From: Microbacterium rhizosphaerae
GTDB taxonomy: Bacteria; Actinomycetota; Actinomycetes; Actinomycetales; Microbacteriaceae
DNA: 64,000 bases
Assembly (NCBI RefSeq): GCF_034120055.1
Contig: NZ_CP139368.1
Location: 434,001-498,000, forward strand
Reading direction: 5' to 3'
Shown here: positions 25,669-33,544 of the stretch, one piece after another
Layout of the letters: each line of letters begins with the position of its first letter
Position numbering within the stretch: position 1 is the stretch's first letter
Made by a program: the position numbers and the translations under genes
The notes under the pieces: generated by a model
What the model saw: the letters and a program-made list of their open reading frames with translations, nothing else
The model's database searches: none
Told to the model about the DNA's origin: nothing

Positions 25669-26039
25669 CACAGCTGCTCCCGGGGAGTGGTCACGTGGTA
25701 CTCGCAGCCGCCCTGGAGCTTGATCTGGCACGACAGCCGGGAGTTCTCTTCGCGCTCGACGGCGGTGCCGTCGAGCATCTCGTCCTCGAGATCTCCGGGG
25801 CCGCCGACGAGCGCGAGCGTGTCTTCGGCGACGAAGACGTGGCAGGTCGCGCAGGAGAGGCTGCCGCCGCATTCGCCGACGATCCCCGGCACGCCGTTGC
25901 GCACCGCGGTCTCCATGATCGAATCTCCGGGCCTGCCGGTGATCGTCGTCACGCCGCCGTCGTCGGCGGTGTACACCACGACGCTGTGCGTGCTGTCGAC
26001 CAGCGCGGATTCTCGCGCGGGTGTCTCGATGATGCTCAT
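25668..26039 (-). CDS. creF: [2Fe-2S] ferredoxin of the P450 system
   Basis: The 123-residue adrenodoxin/putidaredoxin-type ferredoxin has the four cluster ligands C57, C63, C66 and C104 (C-x5-C-x2-C then a distant C). The ATG at 26039 follows AGGAG five bases upstream; an upstream in-frame Met would add 13 residues without a ribosome site. It carries electrons from the reductase to the cytochrome P450. The gene sits between the SDR and reductase genes, with the stop overlapping the reductase start. Confidence 0.92.
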   Translation of the reverse strand: MSIIETPARESALVDSTHSVVVYTADDGGVTTITGRPGDSIMETAVRNGVPGIVGECGGSLSCATCHVFVAEDTLALVGGPGDLEDEMLDGTAVEREENSRLSCQIKLQGGCEYHVTTPREQL

Positions 26040-26058
26040 GTCTTCTCCTGACTGAGGT

Positions 26059-26820
26059 CTAGAGGAACTGCCGCCCACCGTCGACGACGAGCGTCTGACC
26101 GGTGACGAAGGCGGATTCCGGGCTGGCGAGGAACAGGACGGCCCCCACGATGTCGTCGGGCTGGATGGGCCGCTTGATCGAGCCGCGGTCGATGCCGTAC
26201 GACTCGGCGTCGGGCATGAGACTGTGGCTCGCCTCGGTGAGGGTGAAGCCGGGGGCGACGGCGTTCACGGTGATGCCGCGCGCGCCGAGCTCCTTCGCGA
26301 GCACGCGGGTCAGCCCGATCACGCCGGCCTTGCTCGCCACATAGTGCGCCCACTGAGCCGATCCGCTCATGACCGTCGCGGACGAGATGTTCACGATCCG
26401 CGCGCCCGTGTTCAGGAGCGGCGAGGATGCGCGGGCGACGAGCCACGGGCCCTTGAGGTTCACCGCCATCACGCGATCCCACTCGGTCTCGTCGATGTCC
26501 TCGAAAGGCGATCGGGTGAGGGTCGCGTAGATCGCGGCGTTGTTGATCACGACGTCGATGCCACCGCGTCCCGCCTCGGCGGTCAGGGCTGCCAGCTCGG
26601 CCGTGGAGGAGGCATCCGTCACATCGACCCCGGCGCCCGTGACGGTCAGCCCCTCCGCGGCCAGCTCGGCGGCCGCGCGCTCGGCGCCCACTCGGTCGAT
26701 GTCGGCGATCACCACGACGTCGCCGCGGCGCGCGAACGCCTCTGCGAAGGCTCGTCCCAGCCCACCCGCCGCGCCCGTCACGAGGACCGTGCGGGGACTG
26801 CTCGTGGTGTCGTCGATCAT
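26059..26820 (-). CDS. creG: Short-chain dehydrogenase/reductase (alcohol dehydrogenase step)
   Basis: The 253-residue classical SDR has the TGAAGGLG cofactor motif (about residues 15-22), NNAA, the catalytic Tyr and Lys in HYVASK and the C-terminal GQTLVVDGG. An Asp after the second strand (VIADID) indicates NAD preference. In the cre order this is CreG, the dehydrogenase that oxidises the hydroxybenzyl alcohol to the aldehyde. It starts nine bases after the kinase-like subunit. The substrate assignment rests on synteny; the SDR fold alone would allow many alcohols. Confidence 0.85.
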   Translation of the reverse strand: MIDDTTSSPRTVLVTGAAGGLGRAFAEAFARRGDVVVIADIDRVGAERAAAELAAEGLTVTGAGVDVTDASSTAELAALTAEAGRGGIDVVINNAAIYATLTRSPFEDIDETEWDRVMAVNLKGPWLVARASSPLLNTGARIVNISSATVMSGSAQWAHYVASKAGVIGLTRVLAKELGARGITVNAVAPGFTLTEASHSLMPDAESYGIDRGSIKRPIQPDDIVGAVLFLASPESAFVTGQTLVVDGGRQFL

Positions 26821-26829
26821 CGCCTCGCC

Positions 26830-28668
26830 TCAGTCCAGGATCGTCACGGTGCCGGAGTTGCCGTCGACGCGGAGCATCTGTCCGGTGCGGATCTCGGAGG
26901 ACGCCGTGCCCGTGCCGGTGACCGCCGGCATCCCGTATTCACGGCAGACGATCGCGGCGTGGCTCATCATGCCGCCGATGTCGGTGACCGTTGCGCGGAT
27001 CTTGCCGAAGATCGGGCCCCAGCTGGGCGCCGTGACCGGGGCGACGAGGATCTCGCCGTCGCACACGTCGGAGAGCTGGTCCGCACTCGAGATCACGCGG
27101 GCCGGCCCCTCGGCGATGCCCGGAGAGGCGGCCATGCCCTTGAGCGTGCCCTCAGGCACATCGCCCACGCCCAGCCAGTTCTGGATCTGGTCGTCGGTGA
27201 TGCCCCACAGCATGAGGGTGAACGGCTCGGTGATGACCGCGGGCGGCGTGTTGAGGGCCGGCTGCGGACGGGCGGTCGAGAGGGCGTCCACGATTCCGCG
27301 CCGGCGTTCGACCTCGGCCGGCCAGTAATCCGGTCCGATCGCAGGGGCGCCCACCATCCAGCCGTTGATGTAGTCGAACAGCGCCTCGCGGACCTCGTCA
27401 CGGCGGAGGTAGAACATGTCGTTCGCCTGCGGCCAGAAGCCCTCGCCCTGCAGAACAGCGGACAGCTGCCGGGCCTTGCGCCAGAACACCCCCATCGTCC
27501 AGTGCTCGATGTAGAAGTTGTGGTTCTCGACGTAGGGGTACACCGTGCGGGCGAGTCCGAGCTTGCCGCGGAAGGTCTCGACCGCGTCGCCGCTGAGCAT
27601 CTCGGCGTACTCCTCCGTGATCCGGTCGCGCTCGGCGATCAGGACGTCGACGTGGCGGTCGATGTCGGCGCCGCTGCGCAGGCGCTCGATGTAGCCCTTG
27701 ACGAAGGCGAGCGGCGTCTCAGGCGCGTCGCGCCAGTACTCGTCGTGTGCGTAGAACCCGTTGCCGGTGGTGAAGTTGAACCACGGGTCCTGAGCGTCGG
27801 CCCATGCGTTCGTCCAGTCGACGCCGGCAGGGTCCGCGGCGATCGCGGCGAGCAGGCCGGCGGCATCCGACGTGTCGGCGAAGTGAGCGTCCAGGCCGTC
27901 GCGCACGGCGATGTGCGCGAGCTTCTTGAGCTCGTCGTCAGGGCGGAACAGCTCCATGTCGACGCCCTGCACCATCGTGGCGATCGCCTGGTCCGGAATG
28001 CGAGGGAACACGTCCTTGCAGAACATGAACAGGTCGAGATACGCGACGTAGCCGAGGTTGAGGAACTCGAAATGGTACTGCCAGGCGCGGTACGCCAGAG
28101 CGATGAGCCGGTCGTAGTCGGCGAGCAGCCGGGTCGCCGGACCGGTGCCCTTGCCGCTCAGCACGTCCTCGAGGGGGATCGCGTCGGGCAGGGCGACGAA
28201 CTCGATCGACTCGAGCTCGTCGATCGTCTCCTTGAGCTTGCGGTGCCAGTTCTGCAGCAGGCTCTCCCAGTTCTGGAAGTAGTGCCCGGCGCGCTCCATG
28301 AACTGCGGGATGCGAGCCTCGATGTGCTGCGGGTCGACCGCCACGGGCGACATGAAGACGTATCCGTTGTGGATGCGGTACTCGATGCCGTTCGCCGTGG
28401 GGATCAGCAGCTGGCGGGAGTTGTACTGGCCGAGACAGCCGACCGCGAACTCGAACCCGATCGTCTCGAACGGCTTGGTGACCGTGGGCCAGTGCTGGCT
28501 GTCGCAGAACCAGAACTTCGCCTCCTCGGTCGCTCGGCGGTTCTCCTGGAAGACCAGGTTGTATGCGTAGAGGTCCTTCCAGCCCTCGGCGCCGGCGGGT
28601 GCCGGCTGCTCGTATGGGCTGGGGAAGGAGTTCTTCACCGGTGCGATGACAGCTGTCGCCTGTGACAT
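26830..28668 (-). CDS. creH: Large subunit of a PEP-synthase-like aryl phosphate synthase (swivelling His domain)
   Basis: The 612-residue protein has a helical N-terminal part (about 1-500) and a C-terminal PEP-utiliser mobile domain. The phosphorylatable His is H570 in GGMMSHAAIVCREYG. The size and architecture match the 70-kDa subunit of phenylphosphate synthase, in which the histidine swivel moves phosphate from an ATP-grasp partner to a phenol. The next gene upstream supplies that partner. In the cre pathway CreH and CreI phosphorylate p-cresol before oxidation. The start ATG follows AAAGGA. PEP synthase itself is excluded because the two domains are split and no PEP-binding barrel is seen. 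Confidence 0.85.
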   Translation of the reverse strand: MSQATAVIAPVKNSFPSPYEQPAPAGAEGWKDLYAYNLVFQENRRATEEAKFWFCDSQHWPTVTKPFETIGFEFAVGCLGQYNSRQLLIPTANGIEYRIHNGYVFMSPVAVDPQHIEARIPQFMERAGHYFQNWESLLQNWHRKLKETIDELESIEFVALPDAIPLEDVLSGKGTGPATRLLADYDRLIALAYRAWQYHFEFLNLGYVAYLDLFMFCKDVFPRIPDQAIATMVQGVDMELFRPDDELKKLAHIAVRDGLDAHFADTSDAAGLLAAIAADPAGVDWTNAWADAQDPWFNFTTGNGFYAHDEYWRDAPETPLAFVKGYIERLRSGADIDRHVDVLIAERDRITEEYAEMLSGDAVETFRGKLGLARTVYPYVENHNFYIEHWTMGVFWRKARQLSAVLQGEGFWPQANDMFYLRRDEVREALFDYINGWMVGAPAIGPDYWPAEVERRRGIVDALSTARPQPALNTPPAVITEPFTLMLWGITDDQIQNWLGVGDVPEGTLKGMAASPGIAEGPARVISSADQLSDVCDGEILVAPVTAPSWGPIFGKIRATVTDIGGMMSHAAIVCREYGMPAVTGTGTASSEIRTGQMLRVDGNSGTVTILD

Positions 28669-28735
28669 TGTCGGGTCCTTTCGGGATGCTGGTTCGGGAG
28701 TGCGTGCGGGCGGGCGCCGCAGATCGGGACGATGA

Positions 28736-29809
28736 TCATCGGCCGATCTGGGCCATGAGCGACTGGGTGATGCTGGCGATGCCGAAGCCCGACGTCGTCG
28801 CTGCGGCCGTGGATTCCTTCGACGCCCAGACGGTCTCGGGCCGGGATTGCAGGAGCAGCAGGTTCTCGCCGTCGGGCAGGCCCCGGTCGATCGCCCATTC
28901 GATGTCCTGCGGCGAGCCGAAGTGCTTCTCGGCCCGCTTGGCCATCGCGGCGACGAGGGTCACTTCCGCGTCGGTGAGCGAGCGGATGCTGCGCCGTTCG
29001 GGCTCGACCTCGCGCTCGATGATGCGCCGGGCGGACGCGTCCGGGACGAGCTCGATGTGCTTGTCACCGAGGTGCTCGGCAGAGATCGTCAGCATCACCT
29101 TGTCGACGTGGAGGTTGTCGGGCGTCACGAGACCGGACACGACCAGCTCACCCAGGCCCCACGCGGCGTCGATCACGATGGTGGAGCGGTCGCCGTTGGA
29201 CGGGTCGATGGTCATTGCGACGCCGGCGGCCTTCGCATCCACCATCTTCTGGACGGCGACGGCCATCGACAGGCCCTCGTTCGGGATTCGGGCCCGCAGA
29301 CGGTAGACGATCGCCCGGGACGTGTACAGCGAAGCCCAGCACCGGCGCACGTGCTCGGCGACCTCTTCGCGGCCGACGAGCCACAGATACGTGTCCTGCT
29401 GACCCGCGAAGCTCGCATCCGGCAGATCCTCGGCGGTGGCAGAAGACCTGACTGCGACGGGCGTCTCGGCGTCGAACCTCGACTGCAGGTCGGCGTATGC
29501 GGCCGTGAACTCGTCGTGGATCGCCGGCGGAACCGGGCGCTGCAGGATCTCGGCGCGGATCTGCGCGGAGACGGCGTCGATGCTGTCGACGTCGGCGGGG
29601 TCGATCGTGGCCAGCAGCGCGTGGATGTCGTCGGCGATGCCCGAGGTCTCGATGAACGCGGTGTACGCATCGGTGGTGATCGCGAATCCCGGGGGCACCG
29701 GCATCCCCGCCGTCGTGAGTGCCACCAGGGAGGCGCACTTCCCGCCGAGCATCTCGATCGGCGCGGGTCCGGCCTCGTCGAAGAAGCGGATGAACAGTCG
29801 CTCTGACAT
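28736..29809 (-). CDS. creI: ATP-grasp subunit of the PEP-synthase-like aryl phosphate synthase
   Basis: The 357-residue protein is the N-terminal nucleotide-binding half of PEP synthase/PPDK on its own. It has GGKCASLVAL near the N-terminus, PVAVRSSATAEDLPDASFAGQQDTYL, AWGLGELVVSG and the LLLLQSRPETVW end. The size fits the 40-kDa subunit of phenylphosphate synthase. It would bind ATP and phosphorylate the swivelling His of the 612-residue partner. Its ATG comes one base after the P450 stop, and 67 bp separate it from creH. Function is inferred from the pairing and from cre synteny. Confidence 0.87.
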   Translation of the reverse strand: MSERLFIRFFDEAGPAPIEMLGGKCASLVALTTAGMPVPPGFAITTDAYTAFIETSGIADDIHALLATIDPADVDSIDAVSAQIRAEILQRPVPPAIHDEFTAAYADLQSRFDAETPVAVRSSATAEDLPDASFAGQQDTYLWLVGREEVAEHVRRCWASLYTSRAIVYRLRARIPNEGLSMAVAVQKMVDAKAAGVAMTIDPSNGDRSTIVIDAAWGLGELVVSGLVTPDNLHVDKVMLTISAEHLGDKHIELVPDASARRIIEREVEPERRSIRSLTDAEVTLVAAMAKRAEKHFGSPQDIEWAIDRGLPDGENLLLLQSRPETVWASKESTAAATTSGFGIASITQSLMAQIGR

Positions 29810-29810
29810 G

Positions 29811-31145
29811 TCAGACCTCCCAGGTCACGGGGACGGATGTGGGCGCGCGGAACGAGAGGTTCTCGCCGAAGGCGATCTCGCTGCCGGTGAGGCGGACGCT
29901 GGGCACGGCCGCCGCCGTCTCTTCGAGCACGATGCGGTCCTGGAGCTTGGCGAGCATGTTTCCGAGGCAGTAGTGGATGCCGTAGCCGAAGGACATGTGA
30001 TTGCGGGCGTCCGTGCGGTCGATGTCGAACACGTCGGGGTGCGCGAACACCTCTTCGTCGCGGTTCGCCGAGCCCATCACGAGCAGGATGCCGGCGCCCC
30101 GGGGGATCGGCACGCCGCCGATCTCGGTGTCACGGAGGGCCTTGCGCCGCCACGCCACGATCGAGCCGCTGTAGCGCAGCACTTCGTCGATCGCGGCAGG
30201 GATGCGGGCGGGGTCGGCGACGATCGCATCCCATGCCTCACGGTGTCCGAGCAGCACACGCACCGAGTTGGCGATGAGCGTGGTCGTGGTCTCGTGGCCG
30301 GCGAACAGAAGGCTGTAGCAGAGCGAGGCGATCTCGTGATCGGTGATCTCGGCGCCGGCATCCTGCGCTTCGACGAGATCGGCGATCAGGCTGTCGCCGC
30401 CGTTGCGGTGGGCCTCGACGACGAGGCGCTGGCACTCCTGCCAGTACTCCACCAGGTTGTGCGCGTGCGGGATCTGCTGCTCGTCGGCGAGGTCGCCCCA
30501 CGTCATCGCGGCGCGGGAGTCGGACCAGCGCTTGTATGTGGGCACCATCGCGGGGTCGACGCCGAGAAGCGTGAGGATCGTGATGGTCGGGATGTCGAAA
30601 GCGATATCGCGGAGGAAGTCGCCGTGACGGTCGGCGTCGGCGAGCATGCGCTGCAGCGCGGCGCGGGTGTTCTCGCGGATGGCGGGCTCGAGAGCCTTGA
30701 AGCGGCGCGGTGTGAAGGCGCGCTGGGCGATCGCGCGGATGCGGGTGTGATCCGGCGGAACGCGGGCCGAGAGGCCGGAGTAAGCGGTGAAGCCGCCCTC
30801 CTTCATGATGCGGGACGCCTCTTCTCCGCGTTCGCGCACGGGGGCCTGGGCGTTCTCGCTCGAGAAGGTCTCCCAGTCGTCGAACACGGCGCGCACGTCG
30901 GCCCAGCGCGTGACGACCCAGAGGCCGATGCGCTCGTCGTACATGACGGGCTCCTCCGAGCGGAGGCGCGCATACGCCGGGAACGGGTCGGTCATGTCGA
31001 ACGGCTCGTAGCCGTGGTGCGCGTCCGCGCCAGCGGTGAAGGCCGAGTGGTCGACCGGGCAGGCCGCAGGGCCGGCAGCATCCGTCACGGCATCCGTGTC
31101 TGCTTCCGTTCCCGCGTCGTGCAGGTCGGTGCGCGATACTGCCAT
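29811..31145 (-). CDS. creJ: Cytochrome P450 (CreJ-like), first gene of the cre-like operon
   Basis: The 444-residue bacterial P450 shows the I-helix LLFAGHETTT, the ExxR pair in DEVLRYSG, and the heme loop FGYGIHYCLGN with its thiolate Cys. The ATG at 31145 follows GAAGGAG at correct spacing; the longer reading frame upstream has no ribosome site. In corynebacteria CreJ with CreE and CreF hydroxylates the benzylic carbon of phosphorylated p-alkylphenols, the phosphate acting as a handle. The operon here carries the same parts in the same order. The first 45 residues are Asp/Ala-rich and probably disordered. Confidence 0.88.
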   Translation of the reverse strand: MAVSRTDLHDAGTEADTDAVTDAAGPAACPVDHSAFTAGADAHHGYEPFDMTDPFPAYARLRSEEPVMYDERIGLWVVTRWADVRAVFDDWETFSSENAQAPVRERGEEASRIMKEGGFTAYSGLSARVPPDHTRIRAIAQRAFTPRRFKALEPAIRENTRAALQRMLADADRHGDFLRDIAFDIPTITILTLLGVDPAMVPTYKRWSDSRAAMTWGDLADEQQIPHAHNLVEYWQECQRLVVEAHRNGGDSLIADLVEAQDAGAEITDHEIASLCYSLLFAGHETTTTLIANSVRVLLGHREAWDAIVADPARIPAAIDEVLRYSGSIVAWRRKALRDTEIGGVPIPRGAGILLVMGSANRDEEVFAHPDVFDIDRTDARNHMSFGYGIHYCLGNMLAKLQDRIVLEETAAAVPSVRLTGSEIAFGENLSFRAPTSVPVTWEV

Positions 31146-31244
31146 GGCGACTCCTTCGTCTCTGAACGTCGTGTCCTGGTTCAGCTCATGCCACCCGGAG
31201 GCGGCAGTCACATCTCACCCCCCGGGGCGTCGACCGCGATAGCC

Positions 31245-31265
31245 GGCTTCCACTGAGCGGAAGCG
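31245..31265. promoter_or_regulatory. Candidate IclR operator upstream of creJ
   Basis: GCTTCC (31246-31251) and GGAAGC (31259-31264) form an inverted repeat with a 7-base spacer, 100 bp upstream of creJ. The same arrangement occurs at 32099-32119 before the IclR gene. Confidence 0.65.
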
Positions 31266-31268
31266 ACC

Positions 31269-32063
31269 TCATCGCGGACGCGTGCCCGCCGGGGTCATGC
31301 TGCGCAGCGGGAATGCCCCGACACTGGTCTCGATGCGGTGAGCGATGCCGCGCAGCGCGGGCAGGTGCCGCTCCAGGCCCACCGCGGTGTCCGCGGATGT
31401 CACCAGGCCGAGTGCCGCCCCGATGCCGCCGTCGCGCTGGAAGATCGGCACCGCGATCGAGGCCGACCCGAGCCGGACTTCGTCGGCGGTCAGCGCGTAG
31501 CCGCGCGCGCGGATGACATCCAGTTCCACCCGCAGGGCGTCGGGGTCGACGTGGGTCTTCGGCGTGCGGCTCTCGAGCGGCTGGGCGAGCACGGCTTCGC
31601 GCAGCCACGACTCCTCGTGCGCGAGCAGGACCTTGCCGACCGCGGTCGCGTGCAGCGGAAGCCTGCCGCCCACACGTGATGCTTGCGGTACGCGGCGCGA
31701 GCCGTACACCCGATCGATGTACAGCGCCTCGGTATGCTCGCGCACCGCGATGTGCACGGTCTCCTGCGTGAGGCTGTAGAGGTCCTGCAGCAGAGGACGG
31801 GCGATGTCGCGTACCTGGCGACCGGCGTGCTGTCCGAGCTCCCACAAGCGCAGGCCGATCTGATACCGGCCGTTGTCGTCGCGCTGCAGCGCGCCCCAGT
31901 CCTCGAGCTCGGCGAGCAGGCGATGCGTGGTGCTCAACGGCAGTCCCGTCTCGTTGCTCAGCTCGGTGAGACTGCGGGGCGCGAGAGTCTTCTCGAACAC
32001 GGCGAGGATCGACAGCATCCGCCCCGTCACCGACTGCCCCGGAGGGCTCACCCCACCCGCCAT
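31269..32063 (-). CDS. IclR-family regulator of the alkylphenol operon
   Basis: The 264-residue protein has the N-terminal winged helix (about 10-70, RSLTELSNETGLPLSTTHRLLAEL) and the IclR effector domain (about 85-255, with ATAVGKVLLA and the GIGAALGLV strand). The ATG at 32063 gives the normal family length. It lies head-on to the cre-like operon, 123 bp upstream of creJ on the same strand, and diverges from the second HD gene. IclR proteins often control aromatic catabolism with a phenolic effector. The paired GCTTCC-N7-GGAAGC motifs suggest control of itself, the second HD gene and the operon. Confidence 0.88.
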   Translation of the reverse strand: MAGGVSPPGQSVTGRMLSILAVFEKTLAPRSLTELSNETGLPLSTTHRLLAELEDWGALQRDDNGRYQIGLRLWELGQHAGRQVRDIARPLLQDLYSLTQETVHIAVREHTEALYIDRVYGSRRVPQASRVGGRLPLHATAVGKVLLAHEESWLREAVLAQPLESRTPKTHVDPDALRVELDVIRARGYALTADEVRLGSASIAVPIFQRDGGIGAALGLVTSADTAVGLERHLPALRGIAHRIETSVGAFPLRSMTPAGTRPR

Positions 32064-32098
32064 GCCGACTCCGCCCCTCGTGTCCGTCGGAGCATCAT

Positions 32099-32119
32099 CG
32101 CTTCCGACCAGTGGAAGCG
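32099..32119. promoter_or_regulatory. Candidate IclR operator between iclR and the second HD gene
   Basis: CGCTTCC (32099-32105) and GGAAGCG (32113-32119) form a perfect 7-bp inverted repeat with a 7-base spacer, placed in the 96-bp divergent spacer. It repeats the motif at 31245-31265. Confidence 0.7.
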
Positions 32120-32159
32120 TAGTTGCTCGGGACCGGCGCTGCCTGAGAGCCTCCCGTTC

Positions 32160-32918
32160 ATGAGCTCGTCGACGAGCACGCGCCTGGGCCGCGACATCCG
32201 CTCGCACATCCCGCCCGCATCCGACGTGCCCGGGGTCATCCGTCTGCGGGATCCGGACGCCGAGGTCTGGAATCGGGCGGCGCCGTACCTCGCGGTGCGC
32301 AACAACGACAGCCACACTCTGTACGCGTACGGCCTCGCCCGCGCCCTGTTGGCTCTGCTGCCGGATGCCGACCCGGAGGTCGTGCTGCCGGCGATCCTCC
32401 TCCACGACACCGGCTGGTCGACCGTGTCGGACGACCTGATCCTGGAGGCGATCGCGCCGGGAGGGGGACGTCCGGATCTGGTGCTGAAACACGAGAAGGA
32501 GGGTGCGCGGATCGCGACCGAGGTGCTGTCGTCACTCGGGCGAGACTCGGAGACCGTGCGTCGAATCGTGGAGATCATCGACGGGCATGACTCGCGACTT
32601 CATGCGCTGCACATCGACGATGCGATCGTGAAGGATGCCGACAAGCTCTGGCGGGTGACACCGCACGGGATCGAGATCGTCTGCGGGTGGTTCGGGCTGT
32701 CCCGCGAGGAATCCCTGCGCCTCACGTCACTGCGCGTGCAGGACGACCTCTTCACCGTGCCGGCGCGCGCAATGGCGCGCGGGTTCGCGGCGATCGGATC
32801 GATCGTGGTCGCGCCCCAGCGAGCCGGCTTGATCTCGCGGTCGACGTCCCTTCAGGTGGGCGATGGCACGATAACCGTCGGACCGGTCGGTCCGCGGGAA
32901 GCGGCACGGCCCGCGTAG
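32160..32918 (+). CDS. Second HD-domain phosphohydrolase, paralogue of creD
   Basis: The 252-residue HD protein keeps the same ligands as the operon copy: AILLHDTGW, KHEKEGARI, IIDGHDS and KDADKLWRVTPHGI. It is about 40 residues longer, with an N-terminal extension and a Gly/Ser-poor C-terminal tail. It is transcribed divergently from the IclR gene and shares its operator, so it probably belongs to the same regulon. It could dephosphorylate the same aryl phosphate or a different intermediate; which of the two HD proteins is the functional equivalent of CreD cannot be decided. The ATG at 32160 has only a weak ribosome site. Confidence 0.82.
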   Translation: MSSSTSTRLGRDIRSHIPPASDVPGVIRLRDPDAEVWNRAAPYLAVRNNDSHTLYAYGLARALLALLPDADPEVVLPAILLHDTGWSTVSDDLILEAIAPGGGRPDLVLKHEKEGARIATEVLSSLGRDSETVRRIVEIIDGHDSRLHALHIDDAIVKDADKLWRVTPHGIEIVCGWFGLSREESLRLTSLRVQDDLFTVPARAMARGFAAIGSIVVAPQRAGLISRSTSLQVGDGTITVGPVGPREAARPA

Positions 32919-32951
32919 GCTTCGGCTGGGGAACAGACGGAGGAGACGCAC

Positions 32952-33515
32952 GTGTCGGACGCGGAGTCACGATCGACCTGGGTGCTCGTGGATGGTGAGA
33001 ACATCGACGCGACCTTCGGCACGTCGATCCTCAACAGGAGGCCGCAGCCAGACGAGCGGCCGCGATGGGATCGCCTCCTCGCGTTCGCGCAGAGGACGTG
33101 GGGTCAGGCCGCGCGCGGCGTGTTCTTCCTGAATGCGTCCTCGGGCATTCCGATGCCCTTCGTGCAGGCGTTGAAAGCGATGGACTACATCGTCGTCCCG
33201 CTGTCGGGTGCGCCGGACGAGAAGGTGGTGGATATCGCCATCCAGCGCACGCTGCAGGCCCTCGCCGGCAGGACAGCGGATGTGATGCTGGTCAGTCACG
33301 ACGGCGACTTCCTTCAGGACGTGTCCGATCTCATCGGACCGCAGCGGCGGGTGGGGATCGTCGCCTTCTCGGAGTTCCGCAACGCCGGCTACAGCACGCT
33401 CGCCGGTCTCGAGAAGTTCGACCTCGAGTACGACGCACGGGTCTTCGACGCCCCGTTGCCCCGCATCAGGGTCATCCCGATCGACGAATTCGATCCGAAC
33501 ACGTTCCTCGACTGA
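32952..33515 (+). CDS. NYN-domain (PIN-like) putative ribonuclease
   Basis: The 187-residue protein has the NYN/LabA-like fold: WVLVDGENIDATF at the N-terminus with the catalytic Asp, DEKVVDIAIQRTL, and LVSHDGDFLQDV with two acidic residues. These acidic positions bind a metal in PIN-type nucleases. The GTG at 32952 places the first strand at residue 9. Members act on RNA, but the substrate here is unknown. It begins 33 bp after the second HD gene in the same direction and may be cotranscribed. Confidence 0.85.
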   Translation: MSDAESRSTWVLVDGENIDATFGTSILNRRPQPDERPRWDRLLAFAQRTWGQAARGVFFLNASSGIPMPFVQALKAMDYIVVPLSGAPDEKVVDIAIQRTLQALAGRTADVMLVSHDGDFLQDVSDLIGPQRRVGIVAFSEFRNAGYSTLAGLEKFDLEYDARVFDAPLPRIRVIPIDEFDPNTFLD

Positions 33516-33544
33516 GTGCCCGCCTCGCGCCGGCTGCCACCTGC

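Noticed and set aside
26830-29809. Split pyruvate phosphate dikinase or PEP synthase
   Set aside because: The PEP-binding TIM barrel is absent, and the two sizes match phenylphosphate-synthase-type subunits next to a P450 system.
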